Positions 7,176 to 14,480 are shown, numbered from the stretch's first letter. The stretch: 21,684 nucleotides of DNA from CAYGZM01 sp964354365 (GCA_964354365.1 CAYGZM010000059.1:1-21684), one strand, 5' to 3'. A program made the numbers and translations. The notes: generated from the sequence alone by a model not told the origin.

Positions 7176-7782
7176 TCGACAGGGCGGCGTGTGTAAGCGG
7201 GCGCTGCTGAACGGGCTGTGGAATGAGAATCCGACGTTTCGGATGCTCATAGGGATGTGCCCGCCCCTGGCAGTGACCACGGCGGTCAAGCCCGCGTTAA
7301 CGATGGGTCTGAGCGTGATATTTGTGCTGGTGTGCAGCAATATCGTGGTGAGCCTGATGCGCAAGCTGCTCAAGCCGCACCTTAGGATAATAATGTTCAC
7401 GCTGACAATCGCCACGTTTGTGACGATCTGCGACTTATTTTTGCGGGCATACACGCCGGCGATGAGCGAGATATTGGGAGCGTACGTCCCTCTGATTATC
7501 GTCAACTGCATTATCATATTCCGAGCGGAGGCGTGCGCGAGCAAATGCGGCGTGGTGGTGAGCGTGCTGGACGCGATTGGAATGGGCGGCGGCTTTACGA
7601 TAGCGCTGTGCATCCTGGCTGGGATACGTGAGGTGCTCGCGTCGGGGCGGCTCTTTGGGATTGAGGTGATGCCGTCCGGATTTGTTCCGTGGCTGGCAAT
7701 GCAGATGCCGGTGGGGGCCTTCGTGACTTTGGGTCTGCTGCTGGGCCTGGCGAATGTATTGACTCGAAAGAAGGGGGCTTGA
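7159..7782 (+). CDS. rnfE: Electron transport complex membrane subunit RnfE
   Basis: 207 residues, a multi-pass membrane subunit of the NqrD/RnfE family. It shows NPTFRMLIGMCPPLAVTTAV (24-43), matching the family pattern around the conserved Cys of LGxCPxLA that holds the intramembrane iron-sulfur centre with RnfA. It also shows IVNCIIIFRAEACASKCG (113-130), the second conserved Cys region, and LDAIGMGGGFTIAL. It overlaps rnfG by 17 bp and is followed one base later by rnfA, as in most rnf operons. Full length. Confidence 0.95.
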   Translation: MAKDNDRQGGVCKRALLNGLWNENPTFRMLIGMCPPLAVTTAVKPALTMGLSVIFVLVCSNIVVSLMRKLLKPHLRIIMFTLTIATFVTICDLFLRAYTPAMSEILGAYVPLIIVNCIIIFRAEACASKCGVVVSVLDAIGMGGGFTIALCILAGIREVLASGRLFGIEVMPSGFVPWLAMQMPVGAFVTLGLLLGLANVLTRKKGA

Positions 7783-7783
7783 T

Positions 7784-8374
7784 ATGGACCGGCTATCTGT
7801 CCTGCTGATGGGTTTTTTGTCGATGGTGCTGGTGAACAATTTTGTGTTCACCAAATTCCTGGGCACGTGTCCGTACCTCGGGGTGTCGGGCAGGCTGGAC
7901 AGCGCCTTTGGAATGGGGCTGGCTGTGACGTTCGTGACGGCGCTGAGCGGGACGCTGACGTGGGTGGTGGACTTCTATATTTTGACGCATCTGGGTCTTG
8001 AGATAACGCGGTACATCTGCTACATCGTTATCATAGCCGGGGCGGTGCAGCTTGTGGAGATGTACGTGCGGAGATTTGTCCCGTCGCTGTATGACGTTTT
8101 CGGGATTTATCTGCCGTTGATTTCGACAAACTGCGTGATTCTGGGTATATGTCTTTTCATAGACATCTGGGGGACGGATAATATCCTGGAGGTTGTGGTG
8201 CTGAGCACGGGGGTAGGCATAGGTTTTACGATGGCGATTTGCATAATGGCGGGGATTCGGGAGAAGCTGATTGTGTCGGATGTTCCGGCGTGTTTTGTGG
8301 GCGCCCCGATTACGCTGATTACGGCGGGACTGCTGGCTATGGCGTTTATGGGCTTTGCGGGGATGATACGATGA
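7784..8374 (+). CDS. rnfA: Electron transport complex membrane subunit RnfA
   Basis: 196 residues, six predicted membrane helices, NqrE/RnfA family. It starts MDRLSVLLMGFLSMVLVNNFVFTKFLGTCPYLGVSG, with the conserved Cys at FLGTCP. The second signature is LISTNCVILGICLF (about 109-122). These two half-motifs with those of RnfE bind the membrane cluster that passes electrons between the two faces. It begins one base after the rnfE stop, and its stop shares ATGA (8371-8374) with the nominal rnfB start. Confidence 0.95.
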   Translation: MDRLSVLLMGFLSMVLVNNFVFTKFLGTCPYLGVSGRLDSAFGMGLAVTFVTALSGTLTWVVDFYILTHLGLEITRYICYIVIIAGAVQLVEMYVRRFVPSLYDVFGIYLPLISTNCVILGICLFIDIWGTDNILEVVVLSTGVGIGFTMAICIMAGIREKLIVSDVPACFVGAPITLITAGLLAMAFMGFAGMIR

Positions 8375-9297
8375 TGTTTTCGTATGTCGTATATCGTATG
8401 TCGTATATCGTATTCCTCGTCGCGGCGGGGGCCGGCGAAGGCGGGCTTGAGAAGGTGCTGCTGGCGGGTGTTACAATGCTCGCCCTGGGGATAGGATTTG
8501 CGGTGGTGCTATTGATTGCGAGCGAGAAACTGAAGGTGGAGGTTGATCCCAAACTCGAACAGGTGCACTCTGCGTTGCCGCATCTTGATTGCGGGGGGTG
8601 TGGTTTTGCGGGGTGCGGGCAGTACGCCAAGGCGGTTATGCAGAATCCTGAGCTGTTGGGCAAATGTGCGCCGGGCGGCTCGCAGACATCGAATAAAGTG
8701 GCAGGGATACTGAATTTGCAGGTGAGTTATTCCGGGCCTGCGAAACGGCCGATAGTGCACTGCCGTTCGCACACCGGCCAGAAGACATTCCTTGCGAAAT
8801 ACGAGGGCATACCGACCTGCACGTCGGCGAATGCGCTGGCCAACGCGCAGGCCTGCAAGTTCGGGTGCCTCGGATTCGGGGACTGCACGAGGGCGTGCAA
8901 GTTCGATGCTCTGCACGTGATTGACGGGCTTTCGACGGTCGATTACGGCAAGTGCACGGGGTGCACGGCCTGCTCGAAGGCATGCCCTCGCGGCCTGATT
9001 GAGATGGCGCCTTTCGGCCGGGAAAATATGATGACGGTTGCGTGCAGCAGCAGGGAGGGCGGCAAGGCCACGCGGTCGATGTGCGAAGTCGGGTGTATCG
9101 GGTGTGGGCTGTGCGCCAAGCAGACGGATATGTTCAGCGTGGAGGATAATCTGGCGAGATTGGACTACGGCAAGTACGAGCGAAACGAGCAGAGCGAGAC
9201 GGCAATGAATAAGTGCCCGACCGGGGTAATTGTATATCGCGGGCCGACTGCGCCGGAACCACGACAGCCGACGGAGAAGGCTGCCGCCAGTGCATAA
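8371..9297 (+). CDS. rnfB: Electron transport complex ferredoxin-like subunit RnfB
   Basis: 308 residues if the ATG overlapping the rnfA stop is used. RnfB is the ferredoxin-accepting subunit. The hydrophobic helix VTMLALGIGFAVVLLIA (about 34-50) is followed by VEVDPKLEQ and the CGGCGFAGC...KC cluster motif (C74, C77, C82, C99). Then come ferredoxin-type motifs around C162-C176, CTGCTACSKACP (C195, C198, C201, C205) and CEVGCIGCGLC (C238, C242, C245, C248), plus a final C282. The first 28 or so residues are encoded partly by a 7-bp tandem array (8380-8414) and are not family-like. Real initiation may be at GTG 8455 or ATG 8476, which would begin just before the membrane helix as in other RnfB proteins. 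The tail is Pro/Ala-rich. It is the last gene of the operon. Confidence 0.94.
   Translation: MMFSYVVYRMSYIVFLVAAGAGEGGLEKVLLAGVTMLALGIGFAVVLLIASEKLKVEVDPKLEQVHSALPHLDCGGCGFAGCGQYAKAVMQNPELLGKCAPGGSQTSNKVAGILNLQVSYSGPAKRPIVHCRSHTGQKTFLAKYEGIPTCTSANALANAQACKFGCLGFGDCTRACKFDALHVIDGLSTVDYGKCTGCTACSKACPRGLIEMAPFGRENMMTVACSSREGGKATRSMCEVGCIGCGLCAKQTDMFSVEDNLARLDYGKYERNEQSETAMNKCPTGVIVYRGPTAPEPRQPTEKAAASA
8380..8414. repeat. Five-copy 7-bp tandem repeat in the rnfB start region
   Basis: TCGTATG, TCGTATA, TCGTATG, TCGTATA and TCGTATT are contiguous, with an exact 14-bp repeat at 8380-8393 and 8394-8407. The unit length is not a multiple of three, so a one-unit change would shift the frame of the upstream start. 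Confidence 0.9.
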
Positions 9298-9350
9298 CCG
9301 CGACGGCAGAAAGGTGCGAAGCAGGAGCACATCAGATCGAGCGCAGGTTT

Positions 9351-9370
9351 GCTGCTCGCAGCCTTTTTTT
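9351..9370 (+). terminator. Possible terminator of the rnf operon
   Basis: GCTG-CTCG-CAGC (9351-9362) forms a short GC stem and is followed almost at once by seven T residues (9364-9370), about 55 bp after the rnfB stop. The stem is only 4-5 bp, so the strength is doubtful. Confidence 0.45.
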
Positions 9371-9372
9371 GC

Positions 9373-9401
9373 TTGCATCGGACCGCCAATTCCGGTAGAA
9401 T
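9373..9401 (+). promoter_or_regulatory. Candidate promoter of the HicB-like gene
   Basis: TTGCAT (9373-9378), exactly 17 bp, TAGAAT (9396-9401). The same TTGCAT-17-TAxxxT arrangement occurs before the GH2 gene. The start point would fall near 9408, just before the inverted repeat. Confidence 0.45.
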
Positions 9402-9409
9402 GTCTCATA

Positions 9410-9446
9410 TAGATGCATCCGGATGGGATGCGACCCCGGATGTCTA
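9410..9446. promoter_or_regulatory. Inverted repeat in the leader of the HicB-like gene
   Basis: TAGA (9410-9413), a 2-nt bulge and CATCCGG (9416-9422) pair with CCGGATG (9436-9442) and TCTA (9443-9446). It lies between the candidate promoter and the ATG at 9492 and could be an operator or a leader hairpin. Confidence 0.4.
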
Positions 9447-9491
9447 TGATGTAGTGAATGTTGTCTTCATGAAACCGAAGGGGACTGAAAA

Positions 9492-9653
9492 ATGAAGAGA
9501 TTCTTCACTCTTGAATACTGGCAGGACGAGGGATGGTTTGTCGGAAAGCTAAAGGGGATTCCAGGCGTCTTTAGCCAGGGCAAGACGTTGGACGAACTGA
9601 AGGAAAACATAATTGACGCATATCGTATGATGCTTCACGAGAAGACACCCTGA
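9492..9653 (+). CDS. Small HicB/UPF0150-like protein
   Basis: 53 residues starting MKRFFTLEYWQDEGWFVGKLK and ending MLHEKTP. The GWFVGKLKGIPGVFSQGKTLDEL stretch and the helix ENIIDAYRMML match the RNase-H-like fold of HicB antitoxin and UPF0150 proteins (xGx-wva-vp-lPGv-tqGdT-eEA--n---A). It lacks the C-terminal DNA-binding extension of larger HicB proteins, and no HicA toxin is found on either side; the bases after the stop (9654-9728) encode nothing recognisable. The ORF is too small to be certain but the family pattern is clear. It may be an orphan antitoxin or a non-toxin UPF0150 protein. It lies between the rnf operon and the convergent apbE. Confidence 0.72.
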   Translation: MKRFFTLEYWQDEGWFVGKLKGIPGVFSQGKTLDELKENIIDAYRMMLHEKTP

Positions 9654-9728
9654 AATAAAGGATTCGTTGGTTCGACTGATCAAGAAACAGCTTATGGTGT
9701 AGTCGTGCCGACGACCGCTAAACGGTTT

Positions 9729-10766
9729 TTACTTTACGAATTTTTCTGCGCCGGGGGTTTTTGTGAGCTTGTATTCGGGGGCGGGGGAGATCAGGATTGC
9801 TTCAGTTTGGGGGAGTTTTTCGATTAGTGCGAGGCCCTTTTCGGGGCCCATAACGCAGACGGCGGTAGCAAGTGCGTCGGCGTCGGTGGCGTTGGGCGCG
9901 ATGATGGTGACGCTTGAGAGGCCCTCGGCGCCTTTGCCGGTGCGGCGGTCTATGATGTGCGATTGTTTCTTGCCGTCGATAATTGCGAACTGCTGGTAGT
10001 CGCCGCTTGTGGTGACGGCGGCGTCAGATACCTGGAGTTTGAGCAGGAGTCCTGAGCCGCCGAGGTCATCGATATTGGGGTCCTGCAGGCCGATAATCCA
10101 CTTTTCCCTGCCTTTTGGTGGAGTACCGAAGCATCGGACGTCGCCGCCGATATCGACCATAGCGCCGCTTGCGCCGAGTTTTTGCGCCGCCTCGATTGCC
10201 TTATCGACGGCATAGCCTTTTGCGATACCGCCGAGGTCGAGGCTCATGCCTTCGACGGTGAAGCGGACTGTATGGTCGGCGTCGTTGAAAATGAGCTTTT
10301 CGTAGCCGACTCTTGCTTTGGCATCGGCGATTTGCTCGGGCGTGGGGGCAATGCCGTCATTTTTGGCTTTGCGGAACAGTTGGACGAGGGGGCCGACGGT
10401 GATGTCGAATGCGCCGTCGGTGAGCCTGCTGAACTCGATGCTTCTGCGGATGACTTCGAAGGTGGATTCGCCGACTTCGACGGGCCTGCCGAATGCGCCT
10501 TTGTTGACCCGGCTGATTTCGGAGTCCTGCTTGTAGTCGCTCATCAGGTCATCGACTTTGTGGATTTCGGCGAGGGCTGCTTCTATACATTTGGCGCTGG
10601 CGCGTGAATCGGGGGCCATGACGGTGACGCGGGCGAATGTGCCCATAACGAGGTGGACGCCGCTATCGGCCTTGACAGGGCCGCGGGTGCGCAGGGCAAA
10701 GAACATCGCCGCAAGCAGGATGGCGACAATAGCGACAATGAAAACGCGACTGATGTTCTTGTTCAT
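9729..10766 (-). CDS. apbE: FAD:protein FMN transferase (ApbE)
   Basis: 345 residues, read right to left, with an AAAGG ribosome site (complement of 10773-10778). The N-terminal hydrophobic segment VFIVAIVAILLAAMFFAL (8-25) acts as a signal anchor, putting the enzyme outside the cytoplasm where RnfG is flavinylated. Family motifs are HLVMGTFARV (38-47), DGAFDITVGPLVQLF (117-131), LDLGGIAKGYAVDKA (176-190), GGDVRCFG (207-214), TTSGDYQQF (252-260), HIIDRRTG (270-277) and the Mg-binding TDADALATAV (294-303). The enzyme cleaves FAD and links FMN through a phosphoester to Thr of the (S/T)GAT motif, here in RnfG T175 and probably RnfD T168. It is convergent with the rnf operon rather than inside it and must have its own promoter, in the spacer shared with the radical SAM gene. 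Complete and canonical. Confidence 0.95.
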   Translation of the reverse strand: MNKNISRVFIVAIVAILLAAMFFALRTRGPVKADSGVHLVMGTFARVTVMAPDSRASAKCIEAALAEIHKVDDLMSDYKQDSEISRVNKGAFGRPVEVGESTFEVIRRSIEFSRLTDGAFDITVGPLVQLFRKAKNDGIAPTPEQIADAKARVGYEKLIFNDADHTVRFTVEGMSLDLGGIAKGYAVDKAIEAAQKLGASGAMVDIGGDVRCFGTPPKGREKWIIGLQDPNIDDLGGSGLLLKLQVSDAAVTTSGDYQQFAIIDGKKQSHIIDRRTGKGAEGLSSVTIIAPNATDADALATAVCVMGPEKGLALIEKLPQTEAILISPAPEYKLTKTPGAEKFVK

Positions 10767-10788
10767 AAAGCGCCTTTCGTGATGAAGG

Positions 10789-10805
10789 AATTGATAATTG
10801 ATAAT
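10789..10805. repeat. 7-bp repeat in the apbE/radical SAM spacer
   Basis: AATTGAT occurs twice in a row (10789-10795, 10796-10802) followed by AAT. It sits in the short divergent spacer that must hold both promoters. Confidence 0.6.
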
Positions 10806-10842
10806 CGGGCGGGAATCAATAGAAAAGAGTCGGCAAGCGGAC

Positions 10843-10848
10843 TATAAT
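10843..10848 (+). promoter_or_regulatory. -10 box immediately before the radical SAM start
   Basis: A perfect TATAAT ends 6 bases before the GTG at 10855, where transcription would be expected to begin. There is no clear -35 at 16-18 bp. If used, the message would be leaderless. Confidence 0.4.
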
Positions 10849-10854
10849 GCCGGC

Positions 10855-12642
10855 GTGGGCAAGAAAGAAGTGATAATACTGGCAGAGCGGGTCGAGGGGG
10901 AGCTTTTGCCGTTTGTGAGAAGGCCGGGGCGGTATATCGGGGGGGAGGTGAACCAGGTCAAGAAGGACATAGCGAATTGGCAGGTGAGCTTTGCGCTGTG
11001 CTTTCCGGATGTGTATGAGATTGGGATGTCGCATACGGGGCTTGGGATTATTTACGATTGCCTCAATAGGATGGAAGGCGTAGCGGCGGAGCGGGTCTTC
11101 GCCCCCTGGGGGGATGCGGAAAAGGTGATGCGGGAAAAAAAGATTCCGCTTTTCAGCCTGGAGTCGAAGGCGGCGCTATCGAGCTTCGATGTGGCGGGTT
11201 TCAGCCTGACGAACGAGCTTTGCTATACTAACGTGCTGAATATGCTGGATTTGGGGGGGATTGCGGTGCGGAGCGCGGACCGGGGCGAAGAAGACCCTCT
11301 GATTATTGGAGGCGGGGGAATATCGAACTGCTGCGAGCCGATGGCGGATTTTGTCGATTTGTTTGTGTTGGGCGAGGGCGAGGAGGCTGTTGTTGAATTG
11401 GCGCAGTTTATCAGAGAGATGAAGAAAGCGGGTGCGACGAAGAAGGAGATGTTAGTGGAGGCGGCGAAGAGGTTTGAATGGGCATACGCGCCCTGCCTTT
11501 ATGAGTTTGAGTACGAGGGGGAGAGAATAAAGTCGTTTCAGGCGAAATCGGCGGATTTGCGGCGCGAGTTTGCCAATGCGGTTGTTGAGGATTTTGAGAA
11601 TGCGTCTGTGCCGGGGCGGCCGATAGTGCCGTTTGTGCAGGCGGTGCACGAACGGGTGAGCGTTGAGATTATGCGGGGATGTCCGGGCCGGTGCCGGTTC
11701 TGCCAGGCGAGCTTCTGCAGGCGGCCGATTCGCTATCGCAGCGTCGAGAGGATTATCGAGATTGCGAAGGCGAACTATCACGCCACGGGATTCGATACGG
11801 TGAGCCTGCTTAGCCTGTCGAGCGCGGACTACCCGAAGCTGGAGGAGTTGGCAGCGGGCCTGTACGGATATTTTCGGGACAGGCACGTGGGGATATCTAT
11901 GCCGAGCCTGCGGGTCGATGGGCAGCTGAAACTGCTGCCGGAGCTAATGAAAGAGGTGAGGAAGGGCGGGCTTACGATTGCGGTCGAGGCGGCGAGCGAG
12001 CGATTGAGGCGGATTATTAACAAGCCTTTGAAGGATGAGGATTTGTTTGCGGCGGTTGAGGCAGGGTATCGGGCGGGTTGGCAGAGGCTCAAATTGTATT
12101 TTATGGTTGGTCTGCCGGGCGAGAGGGCGCAGGACGTGGTGCGGATTGTGCGGCTTTCATACGAATTGGCGAAGCTGCGGAAGAGGGTCGATGGCAGAAT
12201 GGGGCAGATAAATATCACGGTGAGCTGGTTTGTGCCTAAGGCGCATACGCCGTTCGGGTGGCTTGGACAAAGGCCGATAGAGTATTTCGAGCAGGCGAAA
12301 GGCTTGATACTCGATGAGAAGAGAAAACTGTGGGCAAAGTTCCTGCAGTTCAAATTCCACGATATTCGCAGGAGCATATTGGAATCCGCGATAGGCCGAG
12401 GCGACAGGCGATGCGGCGCGGTGATCGAGGCGGCGTGGCGGAGCGGCGCAACATTCGACCTGTGGGATGAGTGTTTTGATTACTCGATCTGGAAGGAGGC
12501 GTTCGCCAAGTTCGGGATGGATGTCGAGAGTGCTGCGCAGAGGCAATTCGAGAGGGATGAGATTCTGCCCTGGGAGCACTTGGGCGGGCCGGGGAAGGAG
12601 TATCTGCTGCGACATCTGGATTCCGCATCAAATGCAGAATGA
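10855..12642 (+). CDS. Radical SAM protein of the TIGR03960 type
   Basis: 595 residues from GTG 10855; a GTG at 10870 is an alternative, and the conserved part begins LLPFVRRPGRYIGGEVNQVKKD. The N-terminal region (about 45-200) has the B12-binding-like pattern CFPDVYEIGMSHTGLGIIYDCLN, GFSLTNELCYTNVLNMLDLGGI and IIGGGGISNCCEPMADFVDLFVLGEGEE. The radical SAM core follows with MRGCPGRCRFCQ (C276, C280, C283), the [4Fe-4S] site that cleaves S-adenosylmethionine, and then YRSVERI, LSLSSADYPKLEEL, FMVGLPGE and SWFVPKAHTPFGWL, all familiar from this family. In many genomes these proteins are fused to or followed by a DUF2344 (TIGR03936) partner linked to tRNA or rRNA modification; here no partner follows. 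The substrate is unknown. Family call sure; start uncertain. Confidence 0.9.
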   Translation: MGKKEVIILAERVEGELLPFVRRPGRYIGGEVNQVKKDIANWQVSFALCFPDVYEIGMSHTGLGIIYDCLNRMEGVAAERVFAPWGDAEKVMREKKIPLFSLESKAALSSFDVAGFSLTNELCYTNVLNMLDLGGIAVRSADRGEEDPLIIGGGGISNCCEPMADFVDLFVLGEGEEAVVELAQFIREMKKAGATKKEMLVEAAKRFEWAYAPCLYEFEYEGERIKSFQAKSADLRREFANAVVEDFENASVPGRPIVPFVQAVHERVSVEIMRGCPGRCRFCQASFCRRPIRYRSVERIIEIAKANYHATGFDTVSLLSLSSADYPKLEELAAGLYGYFRDRHVGISMPSLRVDGQLKLLPELMKEVRKGGLTIAVEAASERLRRIINKPLKDEDLFAAVEAGYRAGWQRLKLYFMVGLPGERAQDVVRIVRLSYELAKLRKRVDGRMGQINITVSWFVPKAHTPFGWLGQRPIEYFEQAKGLILDEKRKLWAKFLQFKFHDIRRSILESAIGRGDRRCGAVIEAAWRSGATFDLWDECFDYSIWKEAFAKFGMDVESAAQRQFERDEILPWEHLGGPGKEYLLRHLDSASNAE

Positions 12643-12711
12643 CACACGTCGCCGGATGTGTCGGCGCTTCGGTAGTCTCAGCAGAGGTCCAGGGTGGAAT
12701 GAGGAGGCAGT

Positions 12712-13032
12712 CTATCTCTTTTGGTAATCATCGGGCGAGGCCCCCGTGCTTTTGAGTGAGGCCATTACTTCTTTGGTATAATCTTCGACGGCTTTTGTCA
12801 GCTCGTCAGAATCGAGGTCTTGCCAGGCCAGCGGCTTGTACTGCTTGCCGGGGTCGGCCCAGGTATCGCTATAGTGAAAGTCGAGGAGGAATTTCATGCG
12901 GGCGGTCTTGATGCGTTTTGCCATTTGGACGGTGTGCTCGAGATCGCAGTAACCTTTGCGCGAATATCCTTTTTCGGCTTTAGGATTGTGGAATATCCTC
13001 AATCTGATCCAGTTGCAGGAGCAGAGTTCAGA
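12712..13032 (-). pseudogene. GH53 endo-beta-1,4-galactanase remnant
   Basis: The minus strand encodes about 106 residues after an in-frame TAG (13033-13035), including NWIRLRIFHNPKAEKGY, a helix with TVQMAKRIK and FLLDFHYSDTWADPGKQYKPLAW. These are diagnostic of glycoside hydrolase family 53 (strands beta2 and beta3 of the barrel). It then runs to SLKSTGASPD, where the family continues MVQIGNE with the acid/base Glu, but here it diverges to DYQKR and stops. Both the N-terminal strand and all catalytic residues are missing, so it cannot work. Intact GH53 enzymes are about 330-400 residues. It lies opposite to its neighbours in a gene-poor region and looks like a decayed fragment left by deletion. 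The GH2 enzyme nearby could have been its functional partner in galactan breakdown. Confidence 0.85.
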
Positions 13033-13605
13033 CTAATCCATAGAGCTTTGATTTGCAACCGAGTCCTTGGGGGAAATCCGAGAGGAGTGCTGAGACGGCG
13101 CACATCAGAAAGCTCGTGAAACATAAAGTGTTTCTCCGGCCGATGTGGCGCTGGGGGAAAATAACTTTCAAACAGGGGGAAGTCCGGGCGGAGATAATTA
13201 AGAGCGGTCGGTTAAGTGCCGATATAAATATGGCCGGAGACTGCCGGCGTATCAGACCGAAAAGGGGGTCGTAAGAATCGTACCAGCCGCCTGTTCATGC
13301 GAAACGGCGGCGGCCAGCAATGGGGGCGAAGAAGCAAAGCACAAATTCCCGATGCGATACGGGAATCCTTGACATTATCGGAAATCTGGCGACCGCCTGG
13401 ATGCGAGGCTCTCATCGCCATTTTCCGGCATTGGAATGAGGCGAAGAGACTCGTTCCGAATCTCGAAGGATTCGGGTATCGGCAGCGCGAGGCGAGAAGG
13501 CCGGTGTTTCGGCCTGATAGCTTCTTGACGTGCAACAGCGCCTCGCGCTGTTCCTTGAAATTTGGAGGTGCAGAACTCATATAACAGTCAATAAGGAGAA
13601 GAAGG
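13033..13605. other. Gene-poor, hairpin-rich spacer before the uridine kinase
   Basis: No supported gene. It contains a palindrome ATTCCCG...CGGGAAT at 13345-13366 and then three consecutive hairpins: 13411-13440 (CTCAT/ATGAG plus CCA/TGG), 13456-13475 (CCGAATC/GATTCGG) and 13483-13550. The last has perfect 12-bp outer arms CAGCGCGAGGCG and CGCCTCGCGCTG with an inner GGCCG/CGGCC stem. A possible promoter, TTGAAA (13555-13560) and TATAAC (13580-13585), has 19-bp spacing and lies after the hairpins. The stretch 13380-13550 could be a structured RNA or a dispersed repeat. Confidence 0.55.
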
Positions 13606-14262
13606 ATGTCGAAACTGATTCTAATAGCAGGGGGGAGCTGTTCCGGCAAGACGACACTTGCCGAGAAGCTGGCCGAGTGGCTGGGTGACAGGGCCATAGT
13701 CTGCCGCCAGGACGACTATTACAAAGACCTCGGACATCTTTCGGAAAGTCAACTGGCGGAGTACAACTTTGACCATCCGGATGCAATAGATGAAGAACGG
13801 CTGCTCGCGGATATTCGTGCTATGCTGAGTCACCGGGCCGTTGAGACGCCGTTGTATAATTGCCGGACGCACAGGCGCGATATGCTCACGGGGACGAAGC
13901 CGGCGGCGGAATTTGTCGTTTTCGAGGGGACGTTTGCCCTGCACTATCCGGAGCTTGTGGAAAAGGCCCTTGCGAGGATATTCGTGCACTGCGACGAGAA
14001 CATCCGAATCAACCGGCGAATCCGGCGGGACACTTTGGAGCGGGGCCTGACCAGGCCGGATGCTATGAGCCGGTATTTGAATATGGCTGCGCCGGTGCAC
14101 GAGGAGCTTGTGGAGCCGACCACGATGTGCGCGGACTTGGTGGTGTCCGGAGGGAGCGAGTCGAACACGGCGCTGGCGGCGATGAAGGATTATCTGAAGG
14201 ATAAGCTGCGTTTCACGGCGCGGACGGTCGAATCGGGATGTCGAATGTCCGGCCGGCCTTGA
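13606..14262 (+). CDS. udk: Uridine kinase
   Basis: 218 residues, ATG preceded by AAGGAGAAGAAGG. It phosphorylates uridine (and cytidine) to the monophosphate in pyrimidine salvage. Motifs are the Walker A loop GGSCSGKTT (9-17), the substrate loop CRQDDYYKDL (33-42), YNFDHPDAID (53-62), the PLYN/R segment (82-91), the strand with FVVFEGTFAL (103-112), FVHCDENIRINRRIRRDTLERG (126-147, lid Arg residues) and an extended C-terminal helix. Length is normal for the family, with a short extra tail. The bacterial family also includes phosphoribulokinase-like relatives, but the YNFDHPDA motif favours uridine kinase. It is a single gene flanked by structured non-coding DNA on both sides. Confidence 0.9.
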   Translation: MSKLILIAGGSCSGKTTLAEKLAEWLGDRAIVCRQDDYYKDLGHLSESQLAEYNFDHPDAIDEERLLADIRAMLSHRAVETPLYNCRTHRRDMLTGTKPAAEFVVFEGTFALHYPELVEKALARIFVHCDENIRINRRIRRDTLERGLTRPDAMSRYLNMAAPVHEELVEPTTMCADLVVSGGSESNTALAAMKDYLKDKLRFTARTVESGCRMSGRP

Positions 14263-14270
14263 AGTTCTCT

Positions 14271-14473
14271 TGTGTTTGGGGATGGCGTGCAAAACACAGC
14301 CGGCGAACTGCTGCTTTCAGCAGCGAGCCTGGCAACTTGATTGAGCAATATGTGAACCCGCCTGCATAGCAGTCACCTCAATGTCCGCGAAAAGGAGACT
14401 GTCCAAGGCAGACCTCGGCGTTCAATGCAGCCGAGGCAAGATACGGACCCCAATTCCCGCGATTGGGGTCCGT
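14271..14473 (+). ncRNA. Candidate structured RNA between udk and the GH2 gene
   Basis: Five consecutive helices can be drawn by eye. The first is TGTGTTT (14271-14277) with AAACACA (14292-14298). The second is CCGGC (14300-14304) and GCTGCT (14310-14315) with AGCAGC (14319-14324) and GCCTGG (14327-14332). The third is a 14-nt strand, 14369-14382, that pairs in three blocks with CTGC (14362-14365), GTGA (14352-14355) and ATTGAG (14340-14345), leaving two 6-nt bulges on the 5' side. The fourth is CCTCGGC (14413-14419) with GCCGAGG (14430-14436). The fifth is the terminator at 14443-14473. No reading frame fits. It could be an independent small RNA, a udk 3' UTR, or a leader-type element; I cannot match it to a known family. 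Confidence 0.45.
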
Positions 14474-14480
14474 TTGTTTA
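14443..14480 (+). terminator. Strong rho-independent terminator
   Basis: ACGGACCCCAAT (14443-14454), a 7-nt loop and ATTGGGGTCCGT (14462-14473) form a perfect 12-bp stem, followed by TTGTTTA. It ends the udk-side transcript or the candidate RNA. Confidence 0.85.

Noticed and set aside
9654..9728. Possible HicA remnant after the HicB-like gene
   Set aside because: A short frame (KDSLVRLIKKQLMV) looked loosely like a HicA start, but it has no HicA His motif and ends at once.
13165..13185. GGGGGAAGTCCGGGCGGAG, similar to a conserved RNase P RNA string
   Set aside because: The other conserved RNase P blocks and the long-range pairing are not found around it, so it is taken as chance.
13369..13397. 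TTGACA at 13369-13374 as a promoter
   Set aside because: There is no -10-like sequence at 16-18 bp downstream.
13297..13584. 95-codon open frame upstream of udk
   Set aside because: It covers the hairpin cluster, has no ribosome site and no recognisable domain.
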